Shown here one piece after another: positions 25,333-34,112 of a DNA stretch of 64,000 nt; the stretch's first letter is position 1; the number at the start of each line of letters is the position of its first letter. Below the pieces are notes generated by a model. The model was not told the origin of the DNA. It saw only the letters and a program-made list of their open reading frames with translations, and ran no database searches. The stretch lies in NCBI GenBank assembly GCA_036794825.1, contig DAIRGA010000013.1:69375-133374 (forward strand), written 5' to 3'. Both the position numbers and the translations under genes were made by a program. The DNA comes from RZYY01 sp036794825. GTDB taxonomy: Bacteria > Bacteroidota > Bacteroidia > Bacteroidales > 4484-276.

Positions 25333-27423
25333 CTACTTTCCGCTATGTGCCTGAATGGCAGTAATCACCACGGTATTCACAATGTCTTTGATTGTGCATC
25401 CGCGACTGAGGTCGTTTACCGGTTTATTCAAACCCTGCAATATCGGGCCGATGGCTACTGCATTTGCGGCGCGCTGAACTGCTTTGTAGGTGTTGTTGCC
25501 GGTATTAAGATCAGGGAAGATGAAGACGGTAGCACGGCCTGCCACATCGCTTCCCGGCATTTTCTGACGAGCTACCGAAGGCTCAATGGCGGCGTCGTAT
25601 TGGATAGGACCTTCAATCTTCAGATCAGGCCGGCGCTCGCGGGCTAAACGGGTAGCGCTGCGGACTTTTTCCACCTCCTCCCCTTTTCCGGATTCGCCGG
25701 TGGAGTATGAAAGCATGGCAATCCGAGGCTCAATCCCAAAATTAATAGCGGTTTCGGCAGAACTGATGGCAATATCGGCGAGCTGTTCTGCATTTGGATT
25801 GGGATTCACTGCGCAGTCGGCATACACCAGCACCCTGTCGCTGAAGCACATCAGGAATGAGCTGGAAACAATCGAAACACCTGGTTTGGTCTTTACAAAT
25901 TCAAATGCCGGCCTGATTGTGTGCGCCGTAGTGTGGGCTGCCCCTGAAACCATTCCATCGGCATGTCCTTTGTGTACCATCATGGTACCCAGATAACTGA
26001 CATCATACATTAGTTCATAGGCGCGCTCTTTGGTAATGCCTTTGTGCTTGCGGATTTTGTAATATTCGGCAGCATATTCATGCACAAGGTCGTTGTCGTA
26101 AGGGTCAATAATATTGACACCGGTAAGCTGAATCTGAAGTGATTCAGCTCGCTTCAGGATTTCATTTTCATTACCTAATAAAGTGATATCCACCACATTA
26201 CGTTTCAATAAAATCTCGGTCGCCCTAAGGATGCGTTCATCTTCCGATTCGGGAAGCACAATATGTTTGCGATTGGTTCGGGCGCGCTCAAATAGCTCAT
26301 ATTCAAACATTACCGGAGTTATTACCTTCGACCGGGTAATTTTAAGTATCTGACCCATAATATCAATATCCACATTGGACTCGAAATGACCCAATGCTGC
26401 TGTCAGTCTGCGTTCGTTTTCAGGTGCTAGTACCGGACGTATGTTGCTCACTGCCAGGGCAGTTTCATAGGTATCCGAATTCACTGACATAATAGAGAGC
26501 GGCAATGGGTTTATTCCATCCAGCAGTTTTGTCATTGGCGGACTGGGCTTTAAACCTCCGGTAAGAAGAATCCCTGAAATGCTCGGAAAATTATCAGCAA
26601 TCTGTGCCATAATCAATCCAGCGATGATATCAGTACGATCGCCCGGAGTGATTACCAAAGTCCCGGCAGAAGTGAATTTTAGCACCTGGTCGAGCGACAT
26701 GGCAGCAATTTTAAAATCGTTCACATCCATGTTCAGGCTATCCTGGGTTCCATAAACATGGGAGGCATTTAATGCTCTGAATATTTGTCTTATTGTGATA
26801 GTCTGTAAAATAGGCTTCTCGGGCAGCACAAAATAGATCTCGCCTTCTTTGGAATATTTTTCCAGTGTCAGTTTTATTTTATTGATGTCAGCTTCATTCA
26901 CCCTGTTTATTACTGTACCAATCTGCGCACAGCTTTCACTTTGAAGGGTTCCCTTAATCATCTGGATGGCATCGGCAACCTGACTGGCATTTTTTCCTGA
27001 ACCATTGATTACTGCGAGGATTGGCGAACCTAAATTATTGGCAATCCGGGCATTAATATCGAATTCAAAAGAAACCAGTTGTCCCCTGAAATCTGTTCCT
27101 TCGATTAAAATAAAATCGCATTGGGTTTCCAGTTGCTTATACTTGGCCAGAATTTTTGTGAACAAGGTCTCCATATCGCCGGCCTGGATGTACTCGAATC
27201 CCTCTTTACTTGTGATCCCAAACATGGAAGTGTAAGCGTGGGGGAGTTTGAATCTCTGTGAAATAAGCCTGATATGACTGTCCTGTTCTTTACCGTCCTT
27301 TACTATTGGCCTGAAGAAACCTATACGGTTAACATGCCTCGAAAGCAACTCCATGAATCCCAGCACGATCAACGACTTTCCCGACATCTCCTCCGAAGCT
27401 GCAATATATAGATTCTGCGTCAT
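25333..27423 (-). CDS. pta: Phosphate acetyltransferase (long form)
   Basis: Interconverts acetyl-CoA and acetyl phosphate, the first step of acetate formation for energy conservation. The 696-residue length is that of the long form. It has an N-terminal P-loop/BioD-like region (YIAASEEMSGKSLIVLG), a central DRTGG-type regulatory domain (LVITPGDRTDIIAGLI near residue 255), and the C-terminal catalytic PTA domain (HIVLPESEDERILRATEIL, DGMVSGAAHTTAHTIRPA, SYSTGESGKGEEVEKVR, VAGRATVFIFPDLNTGN). No ackA lies next to it in this window. It is transcribed convergently with the DUF3857 pair. Confidence 0.95.
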   Translation of the reverse strand: MTQNLYIAASEEMSGKSLIVLGFMELLSRHVNRIGFFRPIVKDGKEQDSHIRLISQRFKLPHAYTSMFGITSKEGFEYIQAGDMETLFTKILAKYKQLETQCDFILIEGTDFRGQLVSFEFDINARIANNLGSPILAVINGSGKNASQVADAIQMIKGTLQSESCAQIGTVINRVNEADINKIKLTLEKYSKEGEIYFVLPEKPILQTITIRQIFRALNASHVYGTQDSLNMDVNDFKIAAMSLDQVLKFTSAGTLVITPGDRTDIIAGLIMAQIADNFPSISGILLTGGLKPSPPMTKLLDGINPLPLSIMSVNSDTYETALAVSNIRPVLAPENERRLTAALGHFESNVDIDIMGQILKITRSKVITPVMFEYELFERARTNRKHIVLPESEDERILRATEILLKRNVVDITLLGNENEILKRAESLQIQLTGVNIIDPYDNDLVHEYAAEYYKIRKHKGITKERAYELMYDVSYLGTMMVHKGHADGMVSGAAHTTAHTIRPAFEFVKTKPGVSIVSSSFLMCFSDRVLVYADCAVNPNPNAEQLADIAISSAETAINFGIEPRIAMLSYSTGESGKGEEVEKVRSATRLARERRPDLKIEGPIQYDAAIEPSVARQKMPGSDVAGRATVFIFPDLNTGNNTYKAVQRAANAVAIGPILQGLNKPVNDLSRGCTIKDIVNTVVITAIQAHSGK

Positions 27424-27519
27424 TTATCCTGATGCGTTATTTTGTTAACAATAAGTTTGCAAAATAACGAAGTTTATTTGGTTTTGGCGCACCGGTAAAA
27501 TGAATTTTTTATCCTTTGA

Positions 27520-28752
27520 TCAGTGATAGAAGGATTGGCGGAAGGTTTTTGGTGCTTTGGAAGGTTTTATTTTCCTCAATTTTAAAATCAGCCAGGCAAA
27601 TAATAAAGTAATGAGTAATGCGATTCCCCTTAAAAGCCAGGTCTTTACCCAATTTACTTTTGGTGGAACTGGTTTTTCAGGACCGTTTCCGTCGTGCCTG
27701 ATCACAGGGTTTAGGTAGAATTGGGTGTTGTTGGGGAAAAGAATTTCCGTGCGAATGTATGGGTCGCTTCCGAGCAGTTCATAAGAGGCTGTGGTGGTGT
27801 TGGATGCTACTTTTCGGATCATTCCGTTTTGCCCAACAAACTTTATGGCCGATGCAATTTCACTAACTTCAACTGTCAAGTTACTGCCTACAACTTCAAC
27901 CGACTTCAGCACCGGCACTTTGCGGTGGTCTTCGGCTTTTTGGTAAAAATCAGCGCCTTCGAGCATATTGACAAATGCGCCGTAAGCCTTTCCGGCTTTT
28001 AAAGCAGCCAATATCTCCTTCTCCTCCAATGACCCGGAATTGATATAAGTGCAATAACGGCCGACTTTTGTTGGATCAAGGACATCATGGGAGTCGTCGT
28101 TGGAAATAATGTACACCGGATGACCGGATGTGAGGGCTGCATCCCAGTAGTTCAGCGAAACCACATAATGACTAACAGCTTCGAGCAGGTCGTAATTACA
28201 CAAGAGCCGCATATCTTCAGGTTCATAGCCTCTTCTTACCTTTGGATGTACAATGCACACAACTTTGTTATGCGGTCTTAAAGTATTCAGAATGTGCTGT
28301 TTATGGCTAAGATTCTGATAAAAAGGATAATCCAGCCAGGTAACTTTATTTGTTCCCAGGCACACCTGGTGGGTTTTTCTCAATCCATAGCCATGTTCAT
28401 AGGCCGACACATATCCCACTTCATTTACGCCGTAAGGATTAATTTTCATGTAATCGGTAATGGTAATGATATCGTAACCCAATTGACGATAAACGGCAAA
28501 AATGGCTTTGGACTCATTTTTTCTTCCATCGGTTAGTCCGAGCCAAACCCTCGACTGAATCTGAAAGTTTCCCTTTTTCCATAAAGAATTATCCATTCCC
28601 TGATAAGGGTTGTGAATTTGTTCACCGCTAAAGGGCTCTGGCTCAACAAAGTCGTAAACCGGGGCAAAAGCGTAGATAAAAAAGAATGCTGTTACCATCA
28701 GCAGTATTACAAGAAGCAGGAACTTTGAGATCAGGCTAAAAAGTCTTTTCAT
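27520..28752 (-). CDS. PHP-like metal-dependent hydrolase domain membrane protein
   Basis: Protein of 410 residues with an N-terminal membrane segment (FLLVILLMVTAFFFIYAFAP) and another near the C-terminus (LLRGIALLITLLFAWLIL), so the central domain is probably periplasmic. The centre has features of PHP-type phosphoesterases in degenerate form: GYDIITITDYM, HNKVVCIVHPKVRRG and IISNDDSHD. The start at 28752 is chosen because the signal-anchor begins there; an in-frame ATG at 28803 adds 17 residues. No partner genes are evident. Enzymatic activity and substrate are unknown. Confidence 0.55.
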   Translation of the reverse strand: MKRLFSLISKFLLLVILLMVTAFFFIYAFAPVYDFVEPEPFSGEQIHNPYQGMDNSLWKKGNFQIQSRVWLGLTDGRKNESKAIFAVYRQLGYDIITITDYMKINPYGVNEVGYVSAYEHGYGLRKTHQVCLGTNKVTWLDYPFYQNLSHKQHILNTLRPHNKVVCIVHPKVRRGYEPEDMRLLCNYDLLEAVSHYVVSLNYWDAALTSGHPVYIISNDDSHDVLDPTKVGRYCTYINSGSLEEKEILAALKAGKAYGAFVNMLEGADFYQKAEDHRKVPVLKSVEVVGSNLTVEVSEIASAIKFVGQNGMIRKVASNTTTASYELLGSDPYIRTEILFPNNTQFYLNPVIRHDGNGPEKPVPPKVNWVKTWLLRGIALLITLLFAWLILKLRKIKPSKAPKTFRQSFYH

Positions 28753-28910
28753 CGAATACTCCGGATTAATAAGTTGTGCAATTTTTTTCTTCAGCAAAAG
28801 CAAAAATAATGATAATTATGAGACACTTAGAATTTGCTTTGTGAAATTTCTAAAATAATGTAACCATTTTACATTTCTTTACTCTAATGAGTTTCAGTTA
28901 CTTTTTGCGT

Positions 28911-28918
28911 TAATTTTG
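28911..28918 (+). promoter_or_regulatory. Bacteroidota-type -7 element upstream of pspC
   Basis: TAATTTTG fits TAnnTTTG and lies 23 nt before the PspC-domain gene at 28942. Confidence 0.45.
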
Positions 28919-28941
28919 AACAATAAAAAAAACAGACACTC

Positions 28942-29457
28942 ATGGAACAATCAAAAAGACTTTATCGCAGCCGTTACGACTCGGTAATTGCAGGCGTTGC
29001 AGGTGGAATTGCCCGTCATTTCAACATAGACCCGATCATCATCAGGGTTCTTTTCGTTGTACTCGCATTTGCGGGAGCTGGGGGTATTATTGTTTACATA
29101 ATACTTTGGATTGCAGTTCCCCTTGATCCCGATCTGACCTATTATAAATTTAATAAAAGGTACAATTTTAATCACCCGGCCGATGAGCCGCAGGATATTA
29201 AAACTGACGATTTCGTAAACCAGGATGAAGAGGCAAAAGTCAAACCAGAAGAAAAACCATTTTCATATGACGAAAAAAGAACCCACAGGAGCGATGGCAA
29301 CATGATTGCCGGGATTATTTTAATCGTATTGGGAAGCTTATTCCTGTTCGTTCGTCTTATTCCCGACATCAGTTTTGGACAACTATGGCCTGTTGTTCTG
29401 ATAATTGCCGGAATATTTATCATGCGCAGTGCTTTATCAAAACCTAAAACCTATTAG
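28942..29457 (+). CDS. PspC-domain envelope stress protein
   Basis: Inner-membrane protein of 171 residues with an N-terminal PspC domain (RLYRSRYDSVIAGVAGGIARHFNIDP, then a membrane helix VLFVVLAFAGAGGIIVYIILWIAV). A charged linker follows, then a pair of short C-terminal membrane helices (MIAGIILIVLGSLFLFVRL ... LWPVVLIIAGIFIM) of the DUF5668/LiaF type. PspC proteins take part in phage-shock-type responses to membrane damage. The next gene, a LiaF-like protein, starts 2 nt after the stop, so both are co-transcribed and likely act together in envelope-stress sensing. Confidence 0.88.
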   Translation: MEQSKRLYRSRYDSVIAGVAGGIARHFNIDPIIIRVLFVVLAFAGAGGIIVYIILWIAVPLDPDLTYYKFNKRYNFNHPADEPQDIKTDDFVNQDEEAKVKPEEKPFSYDEKRTHRSDGNMIAGIILIVLGSLFLFVRLIPDISFGQLWPVVLIIAGIFIMRSALSKPKTY

Positions 29458-29459
29458 TC

Positions 29460-30383
29460 ATGAAATCAAAAGACATTTTCTGGGGCGTATTGCTGGTCGG
29501 CATCGGATTGATGTTTCTGCTGAGAAATTTCGACGTCATCACTTTCGATTGGCATGTTTTCAGGTCGCTTTGGCCTGTTTTGATTATCATTCTTGGTGTT
29601 GCTCTTTTACCCGTTAGCAGTTTTGTAAGAGTGATCCTTGCTATGATAATTGTAGCGGGCTCAATAATTTTTGTCTCTGTTCAAAAGCCGGAGAGCAATC
29701 ACTTTTTCAGGTTCCAGGATAAATTTTCGTGGGACTGGGAAGACGAAACAGACGAAGATAGCTGGAATCAGCAGGTTCTAACCGAGGGATTAAATCCTGA
29801 TCTTAGTCATGCTGTGCTGGAAATGGATGCTGCTGCAGGAAAATTCGGCATGGAAACCACTGATGAATACCTTTTCAAATTTGAGAATTCAGGGAATCTT
29901 GGAAAGTACAATCTGGTCTCAGAGGAAGCCGGAAATTCAGCAATTCTTCGTCTCAAAATGGAGGAAAGAAAGTTTACGAAAGTCAATAAATCCAATAACG
30001 CAACTATTTACCTGAATACTGAGCCAATCTGGGATATTTCGATGGACGCAGGTGCTGCTTCGATAAATTTCAATCTGCAGGATTTCAAAGTTGACAAAAT
30101 TGATATTGACGGTGGTGCAGCTGATATTAACCTGAAACTGGGAGATCGGAACGAGAACACGAACGTCAGAATCAACACCGGAGCTGCTTCTGTGTTTGTG
30201 GAAGTACCTCAATCGTCCGGCTGCGAAATATATACCAGTACCGTTCTATCTTCAAGAACCTTCGAAGGCTTTCAGTATGAGGGCGATAATTTCTACAGAA
30301 CAGAGAATTTCGATGATGCATCGAAAAAGATCACCCTCAGAATTGACGCAGCAGTTTCGAGCCTGAAAGTGATCAGATATTGA
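29460..30383 (+). CDS. LiaF-like membrane protein (DUF5668 plus toastrack domain)
   Basis: Membrane protein of 307 residues. The N-terminus has three to four membrane helices of the DUF5668/LiaF type (IFWGVLLVGIGLMFLLRNFDV, LWPVLIIILGVALLP, VILAMIIVAGSIIFV). The C-terminal ~200 residues are a repeated beta structure with the pattern MDAGAASINFNLQDFKVDKIDIDGGAADINLKLGD, typical of the toastrack (DUF2154/DUF4097-like) domain. LiaF proteins restrain or modulate envelope-stress signalling. Start is 2 nt after pspC, on one transcript. No LiaRS pair is adjacent, though a NarL-type histidine kinase/regulator pair lies 1 kb away beyond an opposite-strand gene. Confidence 0.82.
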   Translation: MKSKDIFWGVLLVGIGLMFLLRNFDVITFDWHVFRSLWPVLIIILGVALLPVSSFVRVILAMIIVAGSIIFVSVQKPESNHFFRFQDKFSWDWEDETDEDSWNQQVLTEGLNPDLSHAVLEMDAAAGKFGMETTDEYLFKFENSGNLGKYNLVSEEAGNSAILRLKMEERKFTKVNKSNNATIYLNTEPIWDISMDAGAASINFNLQDFKVDKIDIDGGAADINLKLGDRNENTNVRINTGAASVFVEVPQSSGCEIYTSTVLSSRTFEGFQYEGDNFYRTENFDDASKKITLRIDAAVSSLKVIRY

Positions 30384-30398
30384 TGACTGAGAACGTAA

Positions 30399-31304
30399 TT
30401 ATCTTACACTGATATAGTTATCATAGCTAAGGCAAACTTCTTTGCTGAGAGCAATTCCTGTGGCAATAATCTCTCCCCATTTCTCCGAAGGCAAATCCGC
30501 GATTTCATTTTTTCTGATACCCATTTTAATTATCGAACTGGCAATTCCGGCGTTAAAGGTATCACCAGCCCCGATTGAACTGACAATTTTAACCGGCGGG
30601 ACATCAAAATGGCGGGTAAAATCTTTCGTGTAAAGCGTAATGTGACCCGAACCTCTGGTAAAAATCAGCACCGCATTACTTTCATTTCTTATGATTCTGA
30701 AAGCCGCATCCCCATCACCGGCACCAAAAATGGTTTCAAAATCTTCGTTTGAGGCTCTAACAACGTCACTCAAAGCGAAATTTTCCAAAATCATCGGGAG
30801 CAATTTCGGGATTTCATTTTTATGTGGATTTCGGATATTTGGGTCGTGGATAAGTATTGCACCGGCCTCTTTAGATCGTCGTGCAAAGCCTGCTACTGGC
30901 TCCCTGACGTCCGGACTTACCGAAAATATTGACCCGAAAAGTACGATATCCTCTGGTTTTGGACGAGGCAAATCCTGCCGTAATCGCTCAGCCGGGTAAT
31001 GCTTATAAAACAAATACCTGGCATTTTGGTTCTCGTCCAGGAAAGCAAGGGCTACAGGTGTCTTTCCGTCATCAAAAAGCTGGACATAATCCGTGTTTAC
31101 GTTATTGGTTTTCAGAAAATCTAAAATTACCTTTCCCAGATCATCATTGCCCATCTCGCTAATAAACAACACTTTATGGCAAAGCCTTCCCAGAGTAACT
31201 GACGAGTTCAGCAAAGAGCCGCCCGGTTTACCTGCTTCAATTCGACCCTTTTGAAAGATGATATCATAAACCGTTTCGCCGATAGAGTAAATATTCCGAC
31301 TCAT
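30399..31304 (-). CDS. PfkB-family carbohydrate kinase
   Basis: ATP-dependent sugar kinase of the ribokinase/PfkB family, 301 residues. Visible motifs are GGSLLNSSVTLGRLCHKVLFISEMGNDDLG near the N-terminus (PfkB signature 1) and SSIGAGDTFNAGIASS near residue 245 (signature 2, with the catalytic Asp in GAGD and the anion hole). Between them, HDPNIRNPHKNEI is the family's D-x-N-x-R segment. Sequence resembles fructokinase-like members, but the substrate cannot be fixed. It is transcribed opposite to its neighbours. Confidence 0.85.
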   Translation of the reverse strand: MSRNIYSIGETVYDIIFQKGRIEAGKPGGSLLNSSVTLGRLCHKVLFISEMGNDDLGKVILDFLKTNNVNTDYVQLFDDGKTPVALAFLDENQNARYLFYKHYPAERLRQDLPRPKPEDIVLFGSIFSVSPDVREPVAGFARRSKEAGAILIHDPNIRNPHKNEIPKLLPMILENFALSDVVRASNEDFETIFGAGDGDAAFRIIRNESNAVLIFTRGSGHITLYTKDFTRHFDVPPVKIVSSIGAGDTFNAGIASSIIKMGIRKNEIADLPSEKWGEIIATGIALSKEVCLSYDNYISVR

Positions 31305-31408
31305 GAATTTGATTTTACCGGTAAAAATATCAATTCATCTGAAAACAACCACAAGCCCGAAGATAAATATGAGTGAATTAAGTAATTTTACATCAAAATT
31401 TTACTGCC

Positions 31409-32386
31409 ATGCTCACACAATACGCACTCATCTTTTCCATCGTACTCCAGTTCGCCGCTGCTGTAATTGTGATCAGCCTTATTAGAGCCACCAAGTACAA
31501 CTCGAGCTGGATTCTATTATCCATCTCGCTGTTAGTCATGGCTTTACGACGATTAATAGAGTACTTGCCTTTTACTAACAAAGAGCTTACTGACCAGGTG
31601 TTGATGCTCAACAGCTGGCTAGGGGTATTCACATCTTTATTGATGCTTGTAGGCATGTTTTATGTAAAAAAGGTCCTCAATTATATGTTCAGGCTTGAGG
31701 AGGCACGCGCTGCGGCAGACAAGCGTCTTCTGAACACCATAATCCGGACCGAGGAAAATGAACGTCGGCGGCTTGCAAAAGAGCTACACGACGGCCTCGG
31801 GCCATTACTTTCGTCGGTGAAATTATCCGCTTCGGCAATGGCCGAAAACAACAAAACCGGGCAGGAAAGTGAAATTCTGAAAAATATGGTCTCAACCATC
31901 AACGAATCAATCAATACACTGAAAGAGATCTCTAATAACCTCAGCCCGCATATTCTGGACAATTTTGGTCTTGTCACGGCTATTCAGTCTTTTATCAACA
32001 AACTGGAACAGGCAGGCAAAATCCGGTTTGAATTCAGGGCAAATATAGGAGCAAAGAGATATAGCGAAAACACCGAAATCATTATGTTTCGAACGGTTAC
32101 AGAATTGATTAACAACACCCTGAAACACGCAGGCGCAAATAAAGTTTTGATAAGTCTTGACGAAGAAAATGGTTCTCTGAAACTACTTTACCAGGATGAT
32201 GGCGTTGGTTTTGATCAGGAAAAGCTGTTGCTTGAGAAAAATCCAGGAATGGGATTGGGTAATATCCGTTCCAGGATCAATTCGCTGGATGGAAAATTTG
32301 AAGTTGAGAGCTGGCCGGGCGAGGGAATAATAGTGAGCGTTGATTTAATAATACAAGTTTTACACTCTGATATTCAACAAAATTAA
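31409..32386 (+). CDS. NarL-type sensor histidine kinase
   Basis: Sensor kinase of 325 residues that autophosphorylates and passes phosphate to the response regulator encoded next. Three hydrophobic stretches (residues ~4-24, 33-48, 68-87) form a small membrane sensor without an obvious extracellular domain. HisKA_3 follows, with phosphoacceptor His127 in RRLAKELHDGLGPLL, then the HATPase domain: N box TELINNTLKHAGAN, G1 YQDDGVGFD and G2 GMGLGNIRSRI. The stop overlaps the regulator's start (TAATGA at 32384-32389), indicating translational coupling. The signal sensed is unknown. Confidence 0.92.
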   Translation: MLTQYALIFSIVLQFAAAVIVISLIRATKYNSSWILLSISLLVMALRRLIEYLPFTNKELTDQVLMLNSWLGVFTSLLMLVGMFYVKKVLNYMFRLEEARAAADKRLLNTIIRTEENERRRLAKELHDGLGPLLSSVKLSASAMAENNKTGQESEILKNMVSTINESINTLKEISNNLSPHILDNFGLVTAIQSFINKLEQAGKIRFEFRANIGAKRYSENTEIIMFRTVTELINNTLKHAGANKVLISLDEENGSLKLLYQDDGVGFDQEKLLLEKNPGMGLGNIRSRINSLDGKFEVESWPGEGIIVSVDLIIQVLHSDIQQN

Positions 32387-33039
32387 TGACCAACATGGCA
32401 AAATTTTCCTTGACAATTGTTGACGACCATAAATTGTTCCGTGACGGCTTGAAATTACTTCTATCAACCTGGTATTCAGATATTAAAATCTCCGAGGCTT
32501 CAAATGGGAAGGAGTTTTTAAAGTCTCTCGAACTTGCCGTTCCCGACCTCACGCTGATGGATATCAGTATGCCGGAGCTGGATGGGATAGAAGCCACACG
32601 ACAGGCAGTGGAGATGCATCCTGACATCAAAATCGTTGCTCTCTCGATGTTTGGGGATGAAGCTTATTATTTCAAGATGATTGATGCCGGAGTAAAAGGC
32701 TTTCTGCTGAAAAACTCTGAATTTGACGAAGTCCGTGAAGCAATTGATTCAGTGCTGACCGGCGATCATTATTTCTCGAAAGATTTATTGCTGAACATAG
32801 TACGCAGCATCAGAAAAACTCAGGAAAACGCTGAGGAGGAAGTCAATCTCTCGGAGCGTGAAATTGAAATTTTGCAACTTATCTGCCTCGGTTTGTCCAA
32901 TCATGAGATCAGCGAAAAACTCTTTATAAGCAAACGAACTGTTGATAAGCATCGCGCTAACCTTCTCTTCAAAACCAACTCGCGCAATACAGCTCACCTG
33001 GTTACAAATGCCATAAAACACCGATGGGTTAAAGTTTGA
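32386..33039 (+). CDS. NarL/LuxR-type response regulator
   Basis: Two-component transcription regulator of 217 residues. The receiver domain (residues 5-125) has the acidic pair D13-D14 (IVDDHKLFRDG), phosphoacceptor Asp59 in LMDISMPELDG and the conserved Lys in GVKGFLLKNS. The C-terminal LuxR-type helix-turn-helix is clear: LSEREIEILQLICLGLSNHEISEKLFISKRTVDKHRANLL. It overlaps the histidine kinase by 1 nt. A 7-bp stem (33181-33187/33199-33205, CCCGTCA/TGACGGG) downstream may end the transcript but has no good T-run. Confidence 0.94.
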   Translation: MTNMAKFSLTIVDDHKLFRDGLKLLLSTWYSDIKISEASNGKEFLKSLELAVPDLTLMDISMPELDGIEATRQAVEMHPDIKIVALSMFGDEAYYFKMIDAGVKGFLLKNSEFDEVREAIDSVLTGDHYFSKDLLLNIVRSIRKTQENAEEEVNLSEREIEILQLICLGLSNHEISEKLFISKRTVDKHRANLLFKTNSRNTAHLVTNAIKHRWVKV

Positions 33040-33349
33040 AAAGTCTATATCATGGCTGATAGCTGTAATTGACTCAAACCTTTAACCTCATTTTCTCTCT
33101 GGGGTGCAGCATAACCTCAGTTACAAGTCCATTATCAACTGCAGGTGGTATAAATACTTATTGCCAAATACGCATCATTTCCCGTCATTTAGAGTGTTTG
33201 ACGGGTTGTTCACAATTCGTATCAGACCTAATTTTGCAGAATAAAATACCAACTAAGTTTACCGGTATTTTATGAAAAAAGCAAAGGCAGTTTACATCCT
33301 AAAATATTGTTAAACAAAGAGTTGTCAAAAACGAACTTTTTCACCACAC
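33040..33349. other. 310-nt intergenic region with promoter and leader hairpin
   Basis: Contains the CCCGTCA/TGACGGG hairpin (33181-33205), then TTG (33206-33208) and TAATTTTG (33229-33236) spaced by 20 nt, which matches a Bacteroidota -33/-7 promoter. A stem TAAAATACC (33242-33250) / GGTATTTTA (33264-33272) starts right after the -7 box. If transcription starts just downstream of the -7 box, the cupin mRNA would have a leader of roughly 100 nt carrying that hairpin. I see no gene in this region. Confidence 0.5.
33229..33236 (+). promoter_or_regulatory. Bacteroidota-type promoter for the cupin gene
   Basis: TAATTTTG matches TAnnTTTG, with TTG at 33206-33208 exactly 20 nt upstream as the -33 element. 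Confidence 0.55.
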
Positions 33350-34048
33350 ATGGTCTCAATTAATTCCAATACAATTCAAAACTTAATAGGTGATATCAGG
33401 GAGGCACAACCTTTAAACAACGAAACTCTCACGGCGATCGTAGAAAGTTGTCGTCTGACCGCTTCCACTTTCAGCAATTTCGAAAAATTCAATCATCCTG
33501 GTGTCGAGAGTTATGGCAGAGCCTTAATCCATGACAACGGGAATTTCAAAATTATGCTAATGTCTTGGTTGCCAGGCGATTTTACAGCCATTCACAGTCA
33601 TGGATTTGTGGAATGGGGATGCGTTTGTTTTTTTGGTGACATATCCCTTCGTCAGTACGAGTTTTCTGACGATACGTTAAAAATGGTGGAAAAACAGACC
33701 AGTACAGAAGGAATTATCGCTCCGGTTCATGGCGATCTGATACACATTATGGGCAATGCCGGCAAGAGAGGAATTACTACGCTACACATTTATGGATCGA
33801 ATAGCCATAACAGGGACATCTCAAAGGATTCGAAAGTCTATTATCCTGAATGTCAGAAACTGGTAACCACCATGGGGTCGGCATTCTTAATCCAGGATAG
33901 TAACCTGGTGCTTCACGAAATGCGCTTTTCAAGTGTTAACAAAGACCTGCTGGCTGACTATTTCGACCTGGTAAGCCCCTATTACGAGCGAAACAATAGA
34001 ACCGATATCATCGAGCAGATGAAACATTGCCTAATGCCCCCAAAGTAA
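33350..34048 (+). CDS. Cupin protein, cysteine dioxygenase-like
   Basis: Cytosolic cupin of 232 residues (no signal peptide). The metal-binding motif is visible as WLPGDFTAIHSHGFVEWG (HxH pair), and the second cupin motif as GDLIHIMGNAGKRGITTLHIYG with the later His, as in cysteine dioxygenase-like thiol dioxygenases. Those enzymes use a mononuclear iron to oxidise cysteine or related thiols to sulfinates. Similarity is by motif only and the substrate is uncertain. The gene lies between a two-component system and the pst operon but has its own promoter-like sequence, so co-regulation with either is not implied. Confidence 0.65.
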   Translation: MVSINSNTIQNLIGDIREAQPLNNETLTAIVESCRLTASTFSNFEKFNHPGVESYGRALIHDNGNFKIMLMSWLPGDFTAIHSHGFVEWGCVCFFGDISLRQYEFSDDTLKMVEKQTSTEGIIAPVHGDLIHIMGNAGKRGITTLHIYGSNSHNRDISKDSKVYYPECQKLVTTMGSAFLIQDSNLVLHEMRFSSVNKDLLADYFDLVSPYYERNNRTDIIEQMKHCLMPPK

Positions 34049-34112
34049 CAAGTCATCAAACAAAAAAATGAGATTAATCATCAAGTGAATCTTTCATAAA
34101 CAACATAAAACA

